Assembly (NCBI GenBank): GCA_025765615.1
Contig: JAIVFJ010000186.1
Location: 1 to 64,000, forward strand
Origin: Zopfochytrium polystomum
Lineage: Eukaryota; Chytridiomycota; Chytridiomycetes; Chytridiales; Chytridiaceae
Length of the DNA: 64,000 nt
Direction: 5' to 3'
A program made the translations under genes and the position numbers. Positions 21,001-31,444 of this stretch are shown piece by piece. Within the stretch, counting starts at the first letter, position 1. Each line of letters starts with the position of its first letter. The notes under the pieces were generated by a model. It was given only the letters and a program-made list of their open reading frames with translations, was not told the origin of the DNA and ran no database searches.

Positions 21001-22953
21001 TCAACTCCTGAAATACTGAAAGAATCTCATTCCTCTTCCCAATAACACTGCATTCATCAAGGGCATCGACAATCAGGACCACAGGTGTATCCAGCTTTTT
21101 GGCAGCAACAACTTTCTTCAATGGCTGAACAAGCAATACTTTCATCATCTCAAACACAGATTTGGACAGAATATCTGGATTGCTTTGCTTGACTTGAAGC
21201 AGAATCTCTCCGTACTGAAGACTGAACTTTGCAAGACCAAACACAAGAGTCAAGGCTAGGTTTCGAGCACTGCTGCGACGCTCGTCATCATGCTTGCAGA
21301 AGAACAAGCCACCAAGCATTCCCTGGGCCTGCAGCTCCCTGGAGACCATAGCAGCCATCACAGACTTGCCCACTCCAGCCACACCTTTCAACCACATCAC
21401 CCTGTTGGTGTTAGCTACTGAAGGATCATCTGGAGACAAAAACTTGAACACTCTCTCAAGCAGCCACTGCCTAGATCCAGAAAGTACATTCTTCAGGAGA
21501 GCTTCCCTCTCAAGTTCCATGATTTCAGACAGGGGAGACAACCATTTCTCCAATTCAGCCAAACTAGATCTGGAAAGTGAAATATCTTGGCTTGGACTAG
21601 GAGTCTTCAATTCAGCTGTACGGCGACTATATACTTTTCTGGCTTCAGTCACAATCCTTTCATGAGAGCCTCAGTATCATGTGAAGTAACAAGGAAATCA
21701 ATGGTGTTTACACTTACATCATCACATCAGTCTCAGGGTTTGCTTTTGGCCCATTCAGCTCCAAAATCATCTTGACAGTTTCAGCCACTGTTTGGAGTCC
21801 TGGGCTCAGAGGGTGTGCATGAGGCTCAGCAGGAAACTTCGAGTGATCAAACGTGCTGAAGTCTACCAAGACCTTTGCCTTCTTGCCATTTGCCCGGTTT
21901 CCATCTTCCCTGCATGAAAGAAGGACAGGCAGAATGTCATGGCCTTTTTCTTTCTTCATTTGAAGTGCAAGCTCCCACTGAATGAAAGCGTCACCACGTG
22001 TGATATTGATGGGAAACAATCTCACCTCCAGCAAGCAGTTGTCAGGCTTTTTATCAGCCTCAAGCATCCTTTTCATACTTTCATCAGAACACAGCAGAAT
22101 GATGACTTTCGAGTGAAACAGTCCAGACATGAAGTTGATACCCCATTCCTCGGCGTAAGAAAGGCATTCCGCATCCAAGAAAGCATGTCTCCCATCCAGT
22201 CTGGACTCCTCAGTGAGGACAGATCCAGTGTAAGCTTCGAAAAAGGCGGTCTTCATCTTGTCAAAGAGTTTCCCAGCAAAGGCTGTCTCTGAAGCCTGCC
22301 GGTAGCTGAAAGAAATTTAAGGGTAGGTAAAAGCAGAATATAAAAAATACCTGATAAAAAAAGGGTGCTTTTGAACTTTGGTTTTGCACTCCCAATCATC
22401 TGGAATCAGTTCAATCCATTTATCTACAGATGGAAGAAGACAATTGTTTGCATTTACGAAACTACTGAAACGCCTTTCTCACCTTTCTTGTGTGCAAGAC
22501 TTTTATCGTAGATGTCATCTGCAGTAGCAGCAACACTAGCACTGCCACCAGATCCAGTAGGAGGAGCAGCAGCCAGTCCAGGGCTGTTTGTGGCTGTGGC
22601 AGAACCAGCAACACTCCCAGTGGAGATAGCTTTCACAGCACCAAGAACCTTTGAAGGTTTAGAATGTGAGAATTGAATCGAATAGAACGACAGAGAAAGG
22701 CAGACAACATAATAGTTACCTTCCACTTATAATTCTGAGTAAACATGTTGGACAGATCATCATCTGCATCAAGGATTGTTGCATCGTTTGTGGCAGAGTC
22801 CACATACAGCAACTCCACGGCATCAGGGATCTGGAATTTGGCAGCAACAAGCTGAAGCAAGCCGTCGAAACCAGTGGCTGCAGGTACACGGATCTTCCTT
22901 CCAATGCCTTCATACACAAAGATCACAGTCCATGCAGTCACTTGGTTGGCCAT
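18083..22953 (-). CDS. NLR/STAND protein: PB1-like, TIR, NACHT, ten WD40 repeats
   Basis: Five exons (22953-22720, 22648-22483, 22423-22351, 22305-21718, 21656-18083) join through GT-AG introns of 71, 59, 45 and 61 nt into an uninterrupted 1,544-residue protein. Residues about 6-78 resemble a PB1/ubiquitin-like fold (WTVIFVYEGIGRKIRVPA ... ILDADDDLSNMF). A Gly/Ala/Ser linker follows. The TIR domain (about 154-335) begins HPFFISYRQASETAFAG across an exon junction and has AFLDAECLSYAEEW, SKVIILLCSDESM and the Glu-bearing IQWELALQMKKE expected of TIR NADases. NACHT has Walker A KGVAGVGKS (about 444-452) and Walker B VVLIVDALDECS. Residues about 1040-1460 are ten WD40 repeats. By family analogy WD40 senses a ligand, NACHT oligomerises and TIR signals or depletes NAD, giving immunity or incompatibility-type cell death. 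No lesion was found, so it may be active. Confidence 0.9.
18340..19603 (-). repeat. 126-bp tandem repeat encoding the WD40 sensor
   Basis: About ten direct repeats with a 126-bp period (one is 123 bp) lie within the last NLR exon. Each encodes 42 residues of the form GHS..V.SAAFSPDGQFVVSGS.DKTVRIW(N/D)ASTGQEL(R/H/C)KLD. The framework is nearly invariant while a few positions vary; the C-terminal unit is degenerate. Such homogenised repeats evolve by unequal exchange in fungal HET/HNWD-type NLRs. Confidence 0.93.
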
Positions 22954-23583
22954 TTGTTGATTAGTGCCAGAGTCTGGAAGTAAGAGAGGAGCGTTAGATT
23001 TTGGTGATAGAATATGTAGAAAAGAGCTTTGTAACAGATCGGGGGAGGGGGGATGGGTTTAACTGAATCGAAAAATAGTCAGTTGATTGCTTTGTCTCGA
23101 AGTGATTGCTCACCGCTCATCAAGGGAATTAGTATTTGGTATGAGCAGGGATAGATCAGAGGAACTGGCTTGGCAAGGAAGGTTAGTTCTTCTCACCGTT
23201 GCCAAACACGCAGCGAATCTAAATCCATCAAGGTTAGTGAGGAGAATGGTAAATATCGATCGATGATTGCAATTGCAATAGGGAAAGACTATCAACGAAG
23301 GAGGGTGTCACAGGGAATTAATCGATCGGCTCAATAGGAAGTGTGGGGTGTGAGAGATTGTTGAGAGATCTAGAGAGGCTGAGGAATCGAGCGATCGAGA
23401 GAAAATGGTCAAAGGGATTTGCTTGGAAAGATCAAAGCGATTGATTGAGCGATTTACCGCCAAAGTGACGTTAGAGAGCGTTTGAGGATCGATCAGAGGC
23501 CGATGTTAGCAGGTTCTTACAGGGGATGGGTTGGGCAATCTTCGTTCGTTCGTTCAATTTTCTTTGAAAATCTGTTTGACAAG
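22954..23583. promoter_or_regulatory. Upstream region of the NLR gene, GATCGA-rich
   Basis: No ORF is supported. GATCG words cluster: ATCGATCGATG at about 23255, ATCGATCGG at 23321, GCGATCGAGA at 23391 and GATCGATCAG at 23488, all within about 240 bp. This is probably the promoter and 5' leader; a 5'-UTR intron is possible. Confidence 0.35.
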
Positions 23584-24300
23584 TCATCCTTTCAGAACGC
23601 ACCGCAGCCTGTTCAATGTCGGTACATAAATATCTGGAAATGGTTGGTGGGGGATGATAGATGAAGAAACATATTTAGGAGCTTGAGCGTATTGGCACTT
23701 TAAATAGTACGTTTGCGAAGAGAGTCGGCACTGAGGATTGCTTCTCCGCCGCGGCCGCATTTTGTTGCGGAGCAACCCTTGTCGACCTCGCTTTGGCACC
23801 ACGTCTTGACAAGCGTTGCGAACAAAAGCCCTGTCACGTCCGGTGACTGCCAAAACGCCAGACGACGAAGCCGAAGCTGCTGGTAAAGTATTTGCAGTCG
23901 AATTTATCAAAGACAAATCCAAAGCCGCTGTTGGGTCGGTGTTTCTGGCCGGCACCACGTCGAGACCGGTGTTGTGGTGTTCGCCTTCGTTACGAAGGGC
24001 GTCTGGATCCTCACGCAAAAATCCATCGTTTTCTGGTGCATCCGCGCGTACTCTTGCAGCAATATTAGCGAGGGGAGCAAGTGCCGCTGATTGGTCGTCG
24101 CTTTCACTGATTTCGTTGCGTTCTTTACCGTTTGCGTGGACGATTGTTGGACTCGGCGGATCGTTCGGCCTTGCCGCATCGACGAGCGATTCCGCGAGGC
24201 TGAAGCGCCGGTCGTGCGCGACCGGCGGATCCTCCTCCCCAAGGCGCTGCAAGTCTCGAAGTTCTTCTTTAACTGAATCGAGACGGATGCGTTTGTCGCT
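23584..24300 (-). CDS. Hypothetical protein, 5' end missing or in another exon
   Basis: A minus-strand frame stays open from about 24300 (RSDKRIRLDSVKEELRDLQR) through HDRRFSLAESLVDAARPND and a disordered Ser/Ala/Asp-rich middle to a stop at 23584. The first ATG is at 24252, but coding-like sequence continues upstream of it, so an exon may be missing. I recognise no domain. Composition is unlike the surrounding repeats, which argues for a real host exon. Confidence 0.4.
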   Translation of the reverse strand, partial: SDKRIRLDSVKEELRDLQRLGEEDPPVAHDRRFSLAESLVDAARPNDPPSPTIVHANGKERNEISESDDQSAALAPLANIAARVRADAPENDGFLREDPDALRNEGEHHNTGLDVVPARNTDPTAALDLSLINSTANTLPAASASSSGVLAVTGRDRAFVRNACQDVVPKRGRQGLLRNKMRPRRRSNPQCRLSSQTYYLKCQYAQAPKYVSSSIIPHQPFPDIYVPTLNRLRCVLKG

Positions 24301-24439
24301 TCGAAATAAATGCCGTCCCGATTTCTGTCTTTCCCCGCCTCATTGTCCAACGAAACGTAACCAACTCGAAACCCTACCCATCACTCCATTCGCCATCACC
24401 ACCCCTTTCTCTCCTGACTGCATGTAGAGCTGGGGGTGG

Positions 24440-25680
24440 CAGTCCCCTGGTGTGTGACAGGAGGTTGGACCGCTTGGCCATCATGGCAGTGTGCTGGGTT
24501 CAAGCCCCGGTGCACCTCACCACTTCTGCATGCTGCTTAGGTTGGACTGGGTAGGAGCCACTTGGTGATGGAAGAAGGTAGGGTAAATCTGTGGTGGTGC
24601 CTCATCCTGCTGCCACATTTGGGTGAGGGAGTGGGTGTTAACCTTCAAACCCGTACCTCAGACTAATCAACAGGGGTGAGTTCGAAGGGACTGTGGAAAG
24701 GAAAAAGCAAATACACAGACGTGCTCCTCTGGAAAAATCAACAGGGGAAGGTTCTACACTGAGACAAAAGGAACCAAGAAAAAGAAATGTCCAGCAAATC
24801 AGAGTGTAACTTGCGCGCTCCTTCGTTGGAGGGGGTTGACCATCAGGACCACAGAGGTGGGGATCGCAGGTCAAACGATCTGAGAGCGTCCAGCCATTTT
24901 CGCAGGCCAGCTGGGGGATCGCATCCCACGCTTCAGACTCTTCCCAGCGCTGTGATTGCTCACAGCGCTGCAGGGCCTGCCAAATGTTGGCGGTTGGGGC
25001 CCCACACCACTCGCCACCACTGTTGAAGGTGGTGGCAACGGCCACCCCCAAAAATTGCAAAGTCTTTTCCCCCAAACCCAACTTTTCAACCAGGATAGGA
25101 GGATCCGAAGAGGCGTGGAAAGGTATTAACAACACAAAATGGGAACAAATGAGGTTCGGAATCCTGCATCTAAAACACCGCACAGACTTCAACCAATACC
25201 AGCCTCACTACCTGTATCAGAATCAACATGCCCTTTGTCATCCACCTGACCCTCACCACCCACTGTTTCCTTCTTGTTCCACTTCTCCCTTGACTCCTGC
25301 CACTGTTTTTTCCGTACTGGATCATAGGTTGTGATAATGACTGAACCTTGCAAGCTTGCGCACACAGTCTGTTGAAGTTGCAGTGTAGAAGGCGATGTCG
25401 TGAGTGGAGGCGGCGTCGCAAGAAGGTTGAAGGGCCAAGGAACCAAGGCTTGAATTGAGAACTTGTACAAGGGAGCGAGCGCAGCAAGCAACCAAGGGTA
25501 AGTGGGTAAAGAGAGCTTGTTTTTCAGACAGGGACTGGCAAATTGGAGTGAGAGTTCCTTTTTCAATAAGAAAACTCTGCCCAATTTATACTCCTCCAGG
25601 GAGTTTGACCAGTTTTCCTGTTTTGCCTATCTGAACAAGTTGCAAACTGCTTCAGACAGGAGTTTGCTTTGGGGAGGTGT
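24440..25680. other. Repeat-like DNA without recognised genes
   Basis: Short minus-strand frames (for example 24638-25192) lack recognisable domains and end in atypical Cys/Trp-rich stretches. Composition resembles the flanking mobile-element debris. No LTR or inverted-repeat ends could be assigned. Confidence 0.4.
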
Positions 25681-25692
25681 TGTAAGGAGGGT

Positions 25693-25811
25693 GATTTGAA
25701 ATATTCAGAGCACTTCAAATCAACCAAGCTCTGTGTGGAGCCCAGTGTGCAAGCACTGGTCTCCCCACAGAGAGGGGAAATGATTTGAAATCATCAGGGG
25801 CATTTCAAATC
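25693..25811. repeat. Three-hairpin palindromic cluster
   Basis: Two copies of a palindrome GATTTGAAAT...TTCAAATC (25693-25721 and 25782-25811) flank a third, unrelated hairpin (about 25730-25774: CTCTGTGTGGAG...CCCAGTG against CACTGG...CTCCCCACAGAG, loop TGCAAG). The arrangement is symmetrical. It could be a fold-back element or a replication/excision structure. Confidence 0.6.
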
Positions 25812-26299
25812 AACCAGTCCCTGGTTCAACGTTGGTTCAGACAACAGTCAGCTGACCTGGAGCTGCTGTGAGCTGCCCTGGTTCAACATTTCTCTGAACC
25901 CATTGAGTGTGATTCTAATCGCATTGTCCTCGCCAGCAAAGCCTAGGAAAGCAAAGCTCGAATCACCGCTGTCTTCACCTAACTCTTTTTGTTGGATAGG
26001 GTTGTCTGAGCCACTTCCTGTTAAATGCTGCCCCAGTTCAAATCACTTGGCATGGGCCCATGTGTGAAGGCACCTCCAAAGCCTGCGCCACCCCAATGGG
26101 GTTCTGCTGGCACCGCACCAAAGCACACTTGTGCATTGCCAACATGTCTGCAGCCTCAATGTATTTTGTTTACGCCGCTGGCAACTCAATGTCGTAGGCC
26201 TTCGTTGTGGGAAGCACCAGGGGCAACTCCACAAAGGAGGACCACCTCACTAGTCCAAAAACTCTGAAATGATACTTCACTCAAAAACCATGCTGGCGC

Positions 26300-26672
26300 C
26301 ATCCACAACCTAAATCAGCGAGTCACCACACTGGAGCCACTCACTGCACAATTGGACAGCTGCCTCACCGCAGTGGACACGACCACCCAGCTCCTCAGCT
26401 CTCGCCTCTGGACAATTGAAGAATGGTTGAAATACAATGACCCGATTGATGAGGACCTTGACAAGCATTCCTCCGCTGAACTTTCTTCTACTACTACTGT
26501 CCCAGCTCAATCAGCTGTCACCACACACTCAAGCTCCAGTTCCTCTTCAACTCCTCCCAACAGAACTGCCCCCAAACCTGCCCCCAAACCTGCCCCCAAA
26601 CCTGCCCCCAAACCTGCTGCCAAACCTCCCCCAAAAACTGCCTCAAAAACCAGGAACACTGCCTCAACTTGA
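26300..26672 (+). pseudogene. LINE ORF1-like frame with PAPK repeats
   Basis: The frame has a heptad-like helix (VTTLEPLTAQLDSCLTAVD) followed by a Ser-rich linker and a tandem 12-bp repeat (CCCAAACCTGCC, about 26568-26630) encoding APKPAPKPAPKP, ending at 26672. LINE ORF1 proteins often combine a coiled coil with basic Pro-rich nucleic-acid-binding regions, but no zinc knuckle is visible. Confidence 0.5.
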
Positions 26673-26839
26673 CCAGTATTCTTATTCATTCTTTTGTGAA
26701 AGCCCCTTTGCTATTGATATCACTCTTATTTCTTCCAAAAAAAAAAAAAAAAACAGAGACATTATTAGCAGGACTTCCTGCACCCCTTAGTCAACTATGT
26801 CTGCTAGCCCTGTGTCTAGCACACCACCCCCAACACCAC

Positions 26840-27600
26840 CACCCTCCCTCGCTTTGCACTTGGAACATCCGTCATGCCTTCCCCACCAAGGCTGCATCTA
26901 TCTTCCACTGGCTCGATCACACCAAAACCACCATCCTTGCCATTCAAGAAACTGGCTGCTCTGACACAGAGGCCACCCACTCCATTCGTCACATCACTAG
27001 GAATTACAAAGGTTTCTTCATATCCTCCACCCCCTCCCATCACACTGGTGTTGGTTTCATCATTTCATCTTCCCTGGCACCACACATCACTGACGTCTCC
27101 CACTTTGGAACTCGTGCCATTGCCCTCACCTTATCTTTTGCTTGACGCTCCATCGTCCTGCAAAATATTTAGTGGCCTACTGACCCCCAATCTGAGGAAC
27201 TCCCTGACCTGCAAAAATGGTGCAACTCTCTTGCCTCATCTGACTCCACCTCACCCCACCAAGCCTACTGGTTTGGTGACTGGAATGCCATCACTGACCC
27301 CCTTGACCACTCCACCAGAGCCCCCACACCTACTTCCCGCCACAGGTTCCTCCCCACCCTCTCCCTGAAAGGCTTTGTTGATTCCTTTCGACACCTGCAC
27401 CCAGACTTACCCTCTTACACACACACTGCTGGCTCCTACTCCTCTCGTTTGGACAGCATTTGGCTCTCACCACCTGCTCTTGACTACATCACTGAAGCTA
27501 ACATTTCTTCTCCACTTGAAGAGCCCCATCTCACTGACACTTCAGACCACCTCCCCTTTAACATAATTCTTGCTTCCTCCCCCTTCCACACTTTCCCTTC
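26840..27600 (+). pseudogene. LINE AP-endonuclease domain, broken
   Basis: All key motifs of the endonuclease/exonuclease/phosphatase fold are present in order: TWNIRHAF (Asn), LAIQETGC (Glu), FGDWNAITDPLD (Asp/Asn), SSRLDSIWLS (Asp) and TDTSDHLPFNI (Asp-His). A TGA at about 27145 and a frame change interrupt the domain. In a live LINE this nicks target DNA for target-primed reverse transcription. Confidence 0.82.
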
Positions 27601-28473
27601 TCCCCTCTGCGCCGGCAGGTCATCAAACTCATGGAAGCTTCAGAAGAGCAACTCGACAATTACACATCAGCCGTCTCAGTTGAGCTTGCCCCCTCTCAGC
27701 AGCCCTTGCAGCCTTGGACAGCATTCTTCTCCCCTCCGAGCTTGAGTTCCTCCATTCTCCATCCCTACCCTTTCAATACCCCTCCCCAGAACGTGCATCA
27801 CTCCTCGTCAGCCACCTTGACACACTCTCCACATCATTTCACAAGTTGCTGCCGCATAAAACTTGTTGCAGGCATTATCTGGCTTCACCACACAATACAA
27901 CTCCCCTCTCACCAACAAGCAAGAGCCACTCGTCACCCATCTCCTGCTGAGCCCCCCGACGTTCACTGAGCCACTGTTGCCCTTCTCAATCTTGACATGG
28001 GCTGTAGCCTAATCTGACTTATCCCAACCCTCCGACTTTTCACAGCTGCTCCCCTCTCTTACACTGACCTCCTTCAGACTCACTTCTCTATTTTCTTGAT
28101 TCTGTGTTTTCCCCTTCTCCTTTAATCATTGTGGCTTTATGGGTGGTGGAGATGCCTGACAACCCTGTAAGTCTGTAGCGCATGGGGTGGGTTTGCTGAG
28201 GTGATACTGATGGCTCTTTCTTTAATCTAATGGTTTTCTTCCTCCGCTTTCCTCGGTATTCCAACATTGGGTCGAATTCACGGTCGCGAAGTATTGGTCG
28301 GGTGCGGTTCCAACAACGGAGCGACGGCCATTTGAAATCGCCCCTATGAAACGGGTGGCTGCTGATGCGCACCCTTGCTCCAAATGGGAATCGCTTGTTT
28401 GCAAAGACTTCATTCTATGCAGTTTATTATTGGCGATTTGACAGCATCACACGTCGTGATCACGTTGATGGTG

Positions 28474-28938
28474 TTATCTTGCTGGTCTGGGATAGATCAC
28501 CTCAAAGTACTCGCAGAGCACCCAGCTCTCGTCGTTGAACAAGCGGCCATCCTTCTGCCTGCCGTAGAACGCGATGTGTCCCTGGCGGTACGCCTCGTAG
28601 TCTCCCTCTGCCTCGGCCAGGGCGAAGTCCTCGGCGACGTCCTTGAACTTGCACTTGACAAACGACAGGGTTCGCATGACTGCGGCCGGCTCGCCACTGC
28701 CGTTGAGGATGACGGAAAGGTCGCCGACACCCCAGTGCATTGGGTCAGGGATTGGCCACGACGTTGTCGCAGTCTTCTCGCCGCGGATGGCTTTTTCGAG
28801 GAGCTCGTCGGTTAGCCGAGAGTCGGAGCCGCCGAAGCCGAAGACGTCCTTTGGCGCGGGCAAGGCGACACCCATGGCATTGGAGGCTTTGGTCATGAAG
28901 GCGACGACGTCTGGTCGATTTGGGCTGACTGTGGACAT
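28474..28938 (-). CDS. ASCH-domain (PUA-like) protein
   Basis: A 154-residue product from ATG at 28938 (MSTVSPNRPDVV) spans a full ASCH domain: LLEKAIRGEKTATTSWPIPD, WGVGDLSVILNGSGEPAAVM, FKDVAEDFALAEAEGDYEAY, GHIAFYGRQ and a closing VLCEYFEVIYP. ASCH proteins are PUA-like folds linked to RNA binding or, in some bacterial members, nucleoside amidohydrolase activity; the role here is unknown. The frame is open upstream to 29136, so a longer N-terminus is possible, but MSTV gives the usual single-domain length. GC content matches host genes although LINE remnants lie on both sides. Confidence 0.82.
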   Translation of the reverse strand: MSTVSPNRPDVVAFMTKASNAMGVALPAPKDVFGFGGSDSRLTDELLEKAIRGEKTATTSWPIPDPMHWGVGDLSVILNGSGEPAAVMRTLSFVKCKFKDVAEDFALAEAEGDYEAYRQGHIAFYGRQKDGRLFNDESWVLCEYFEVIYPRPAR

Positions 28939-29299
28939 TTCGGGTGAGGGCTTTGCGGATGCGGGGGGGAGGTCGCGGTCTGGGTCGGCGTGGCGGCACC
29001 TGTGGCAGACTTTATGGGGCAGTTGGCGTTGGGGGCGCGGTTCGTCCTCCACGAGGTCAAGCAGGGAGGTCAAGTGACGCCAAGATTCGGACTTTTCAAT
29101 GACAAAAACCAGCCGCCCGCAGGCCGACGCCCACATCCGCCCGGTCGTGCTCCTGGCCGAGACCGTCTTTCCCCGCCTTGGGGCGCTGGAGTTTGCTGGC
29201 GACCTGCAAGCCGAATTGAAAAACCGACTGCGCGAACAACTTTTTTTTTCAGCATCCCGTCAGCGTTTTTGCAACACCGCTGCAGTTGCTGTTCTTGGG

Positions 29300-30100
29300 C
29301 GTGATGTTTATGCCACAGAATGAACGTGCTGTACTTTGCGCTGCCCGACGCCGTCCCATACATGCCATTCTGATCGATCGGCTGGTCACCGTCGACCTCC
29401 TTGCCGGACGCGATCGACCCGATCTAGATCCCGTGCCCGTCGCTGTAAGTGCTGTGTTGGAATCTGATGAAGTGCGGCGCCGCGCCATTCAGTCGGCTGG
29501 AGGACGGTGCTGGCGAAGTAACAAAAAGCCCAGAGATCCTGCGCCGCACCGAACGCGACGCTACTGTTCATCTGATTGCTAGCCCTCTCGACCCGGAAAC
29601 ACGCATCAAGAGAGGCAGAAGGTTCAATATCAGCCTCCACCATTGTTGGTAATCGCAGTTATCCAACAACACACTAATTGTTTGTCGTCGTAAGCACCAA
29701 TTATCACACAAACAAGAAAAATTGATCGGGGGCCAGTCAAAGGGTAAGAGCCACAATGAAACCTTCGGATCAAAGCACCTGGTGAAGTCCTTTCTACCCC
29801 TCACCCAATCTGCTTGCAGTTCTTTTGCTGCGGGTGCGGCGGAAGAGAATCGGAGCCGGCGCGGCGGCGGCCTCGGCGGTGTAATCTGCGCCAGAAGAGT
29901 GGGAAGGAAGGAGCGTGGGATCTTCGAGGAGAGAAGCCGGCGAACGATGTTACAAAAAATCGAAAAGAGAGCGCCTGGATGTCTTAGTGCGTACCACCGT
30001 TTGAGGAGGAGGCGGCTGAAACGCTTGACAGCGCGGCAGCGAGGACGAGCACGATGGCGGTGGGGAAAGTGAGCTTCACTGTTGTAATGGTACTCCTGAC
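29300..30100 (-). pseudogene. Possible broken gene for a secreted protein
   Basis: Near 30040-30090 a minus-strand segment encodes a signal-peptide-like stretch (KLTFPTAIVLVLAAALSSVSA) ending at a GTACGC donor, but no ATG is in frame just upstream. Near 29340-29450 another segment reads HSTYSDGHGI-stop-IGSIASGKEVDGDQPID, with a TAG inside an otherwise good frame. The GHG-x-x-IGS pattern recalls polygalacturonases (GH28), yet the rest of that family is not visible. I treat it as a decayed or mis-sequenced host gene; identity uncertain. Confidence 0.25.
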
Positions 30101-30189
30101 GGTGGAAAGGGAGGTGGGTCGCGATTTTTACTGCAATCGGTGGAACGATGAAAGGAGTGCATTTCGCATATGGCGTTCAACAGTGCTAG

Positions 30190-31444
30190 TCGGACTCCGC
30201 CACGTTGGAGGCGCATTACCCCGGCCGAATTCAACTTGCTATCGAGCCAAGGAACATGCTTGCCCTGGCCGCAGCCCTACTCGCTGTTAAACACTCTCTT
30301 GCCTCTGCTTTGGCTGCCTGCTCTCAGGCCACTCGCAACCCCTCCACCACTCTTCTGTCAGCTTTTGGCTCTCACTTCTCCAATTTCTCTTCTCCTGATG
30401 AGCCTATCCATCTCCTCTCTCTTGCCTGTGGCGTCATTCTGCAATCCCTTTACACCATGTTTTGCGGAACTGACTGGTTAGCAGCAAGAGGCTTAGACAG
30501 ACCCATACCTATTGTGACTGTCTGTTACTGTTCTCACAATGCCATGGGGAGAGTGAGCTACTGCCAATGCGACCCAGGTGCTGGCTTGTGCTGTTGACAA
30601 ATACTCTGAGTATTAAGTGAAACAGAAAGAAACCTGGTGTAAACAGTTTTCCTCCTCCCCTGCACAAGCAGATAATATAGGAGATGTTTTTAACCCGTGC
30701 TGGTCACACTTGCTAAGCAACCATTATAGTGTGCATATCATCATTATGTATCAATTGATCATAACAGAGTTTTTCTCTTTCCCTCCAAGTTGGGGAGAAG
30801 GACCACCCACAAACACACATCTCCACTTCAATCACTCCTTCCACTCACTCACTCTGAGTAGACTGTTTACACAGCATCCTCCACAACAGTGAGCTATTTC
30901 CTGCTGACAATGTGGTCACCACTCTCTTTTGCATCTTCCATGACTTCTTGCTCGAGATGCACCGGTTAATCTGGTGACCACGATGTGACGAGACTACCCA
31001 ATGGGAACGTGAAAACGGCATCAAACTTGCTGACAAGCGCTGACAACGCCTACCACCTTCCCCAACCCTGCAAGGGTCATCCGCTTTCCCTACTCCGCCA
31101 GCAACACCTGCAAGTCTTGCCTCTTCTGCGCCTTCAGCCACGCCAACCCCGGCTCACCCTCAACATCCGCCCCCCTGTTTCCCCTCGTTCACCGCTCCTC
31201 CAGCCCAACGACAACGTTCCCTCGCCCACCTCTTGTGCAAACACGCGGCCGGCACTATTCCAACAACTGCCCTTCCAATTCGCTCCTCTCACATCGCAAT
31301 CGTTCTGCCTGGCGCCATCACTACCTTGGCCTGGCCCGCCCTGCCCCAGGGACAGTTTGGATCCAGCGCAACGTCACAATTTTCCACTCTGCTCCACCCA
31401 CTGCACCTCCTCCTCCTACCCCTGTGCCTCCGGATATCCATTAA
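30190..31444 (+). mobile_element. LINE copy 3 (ORF2 3' part), split by a solo LTR
   Basis: The region before 30457 (NMLALAAALLAVKHSLASAL ... LSLACGVILQSLYT) and after 30872 (SILHNSELFPADNVVTTLFC, FHDFLLEMHRLIW, PRCDETTQWERENG) aligns, in order, with the distal ORF2 of the LINE at 14.2-14.5 kb (FIPQSFYDTLFS, LLLDAHQLIW, PRCNNTISWEK). It ends near 31444 with PTPVPPDIH-stop, matching AEPPDVH-stop of the other copies. It is a related but diverged LINE family. Confidence 0.75.
30458..30871. repeat. Solo LTR-like repeat, copy C (inverted)
   Basis: Reverse complement of the 16864-17276 repeat: starts TGTTTTGCGGAACTGACTGG and ends AGTAGACTGTTTACA. It sits inside LINE copy 3 and is flanked by cacca and cagca (four of five identical), consistent with a 5-bp target duplication. 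Confidence 0.75.

Larger units (their letters stand above)
26280..28225 (+). mobile_element. LINE copy 2, endonuclease kept, RT and RNase H deleted
   Basis: Contains an ORF1-like coiled-coil frame (26300-26672), an apurinic-endonuclease domain (about 26840-27590) and then, at about 27852, a jump to the same 3' end as the LINE at 13.98-15.23 kb (CCGCATAAAACTTGTTGCAG, 27853 against 14789). All RT and RNase H sequence in between is absent. Homology to the 3' UTR continues to about 28215 and stops before the A-rich tail. Confidence 0.85.

Noticed and set aside
24427..24520. tRNA-like sequence
   Set aside because: A B-box-like GGGTTCAAGCCCC lies on the plus strand, but the only A-box-like word (GGCCAAGCGGTCC) is on the minus strand, and no cloverleaf forms.
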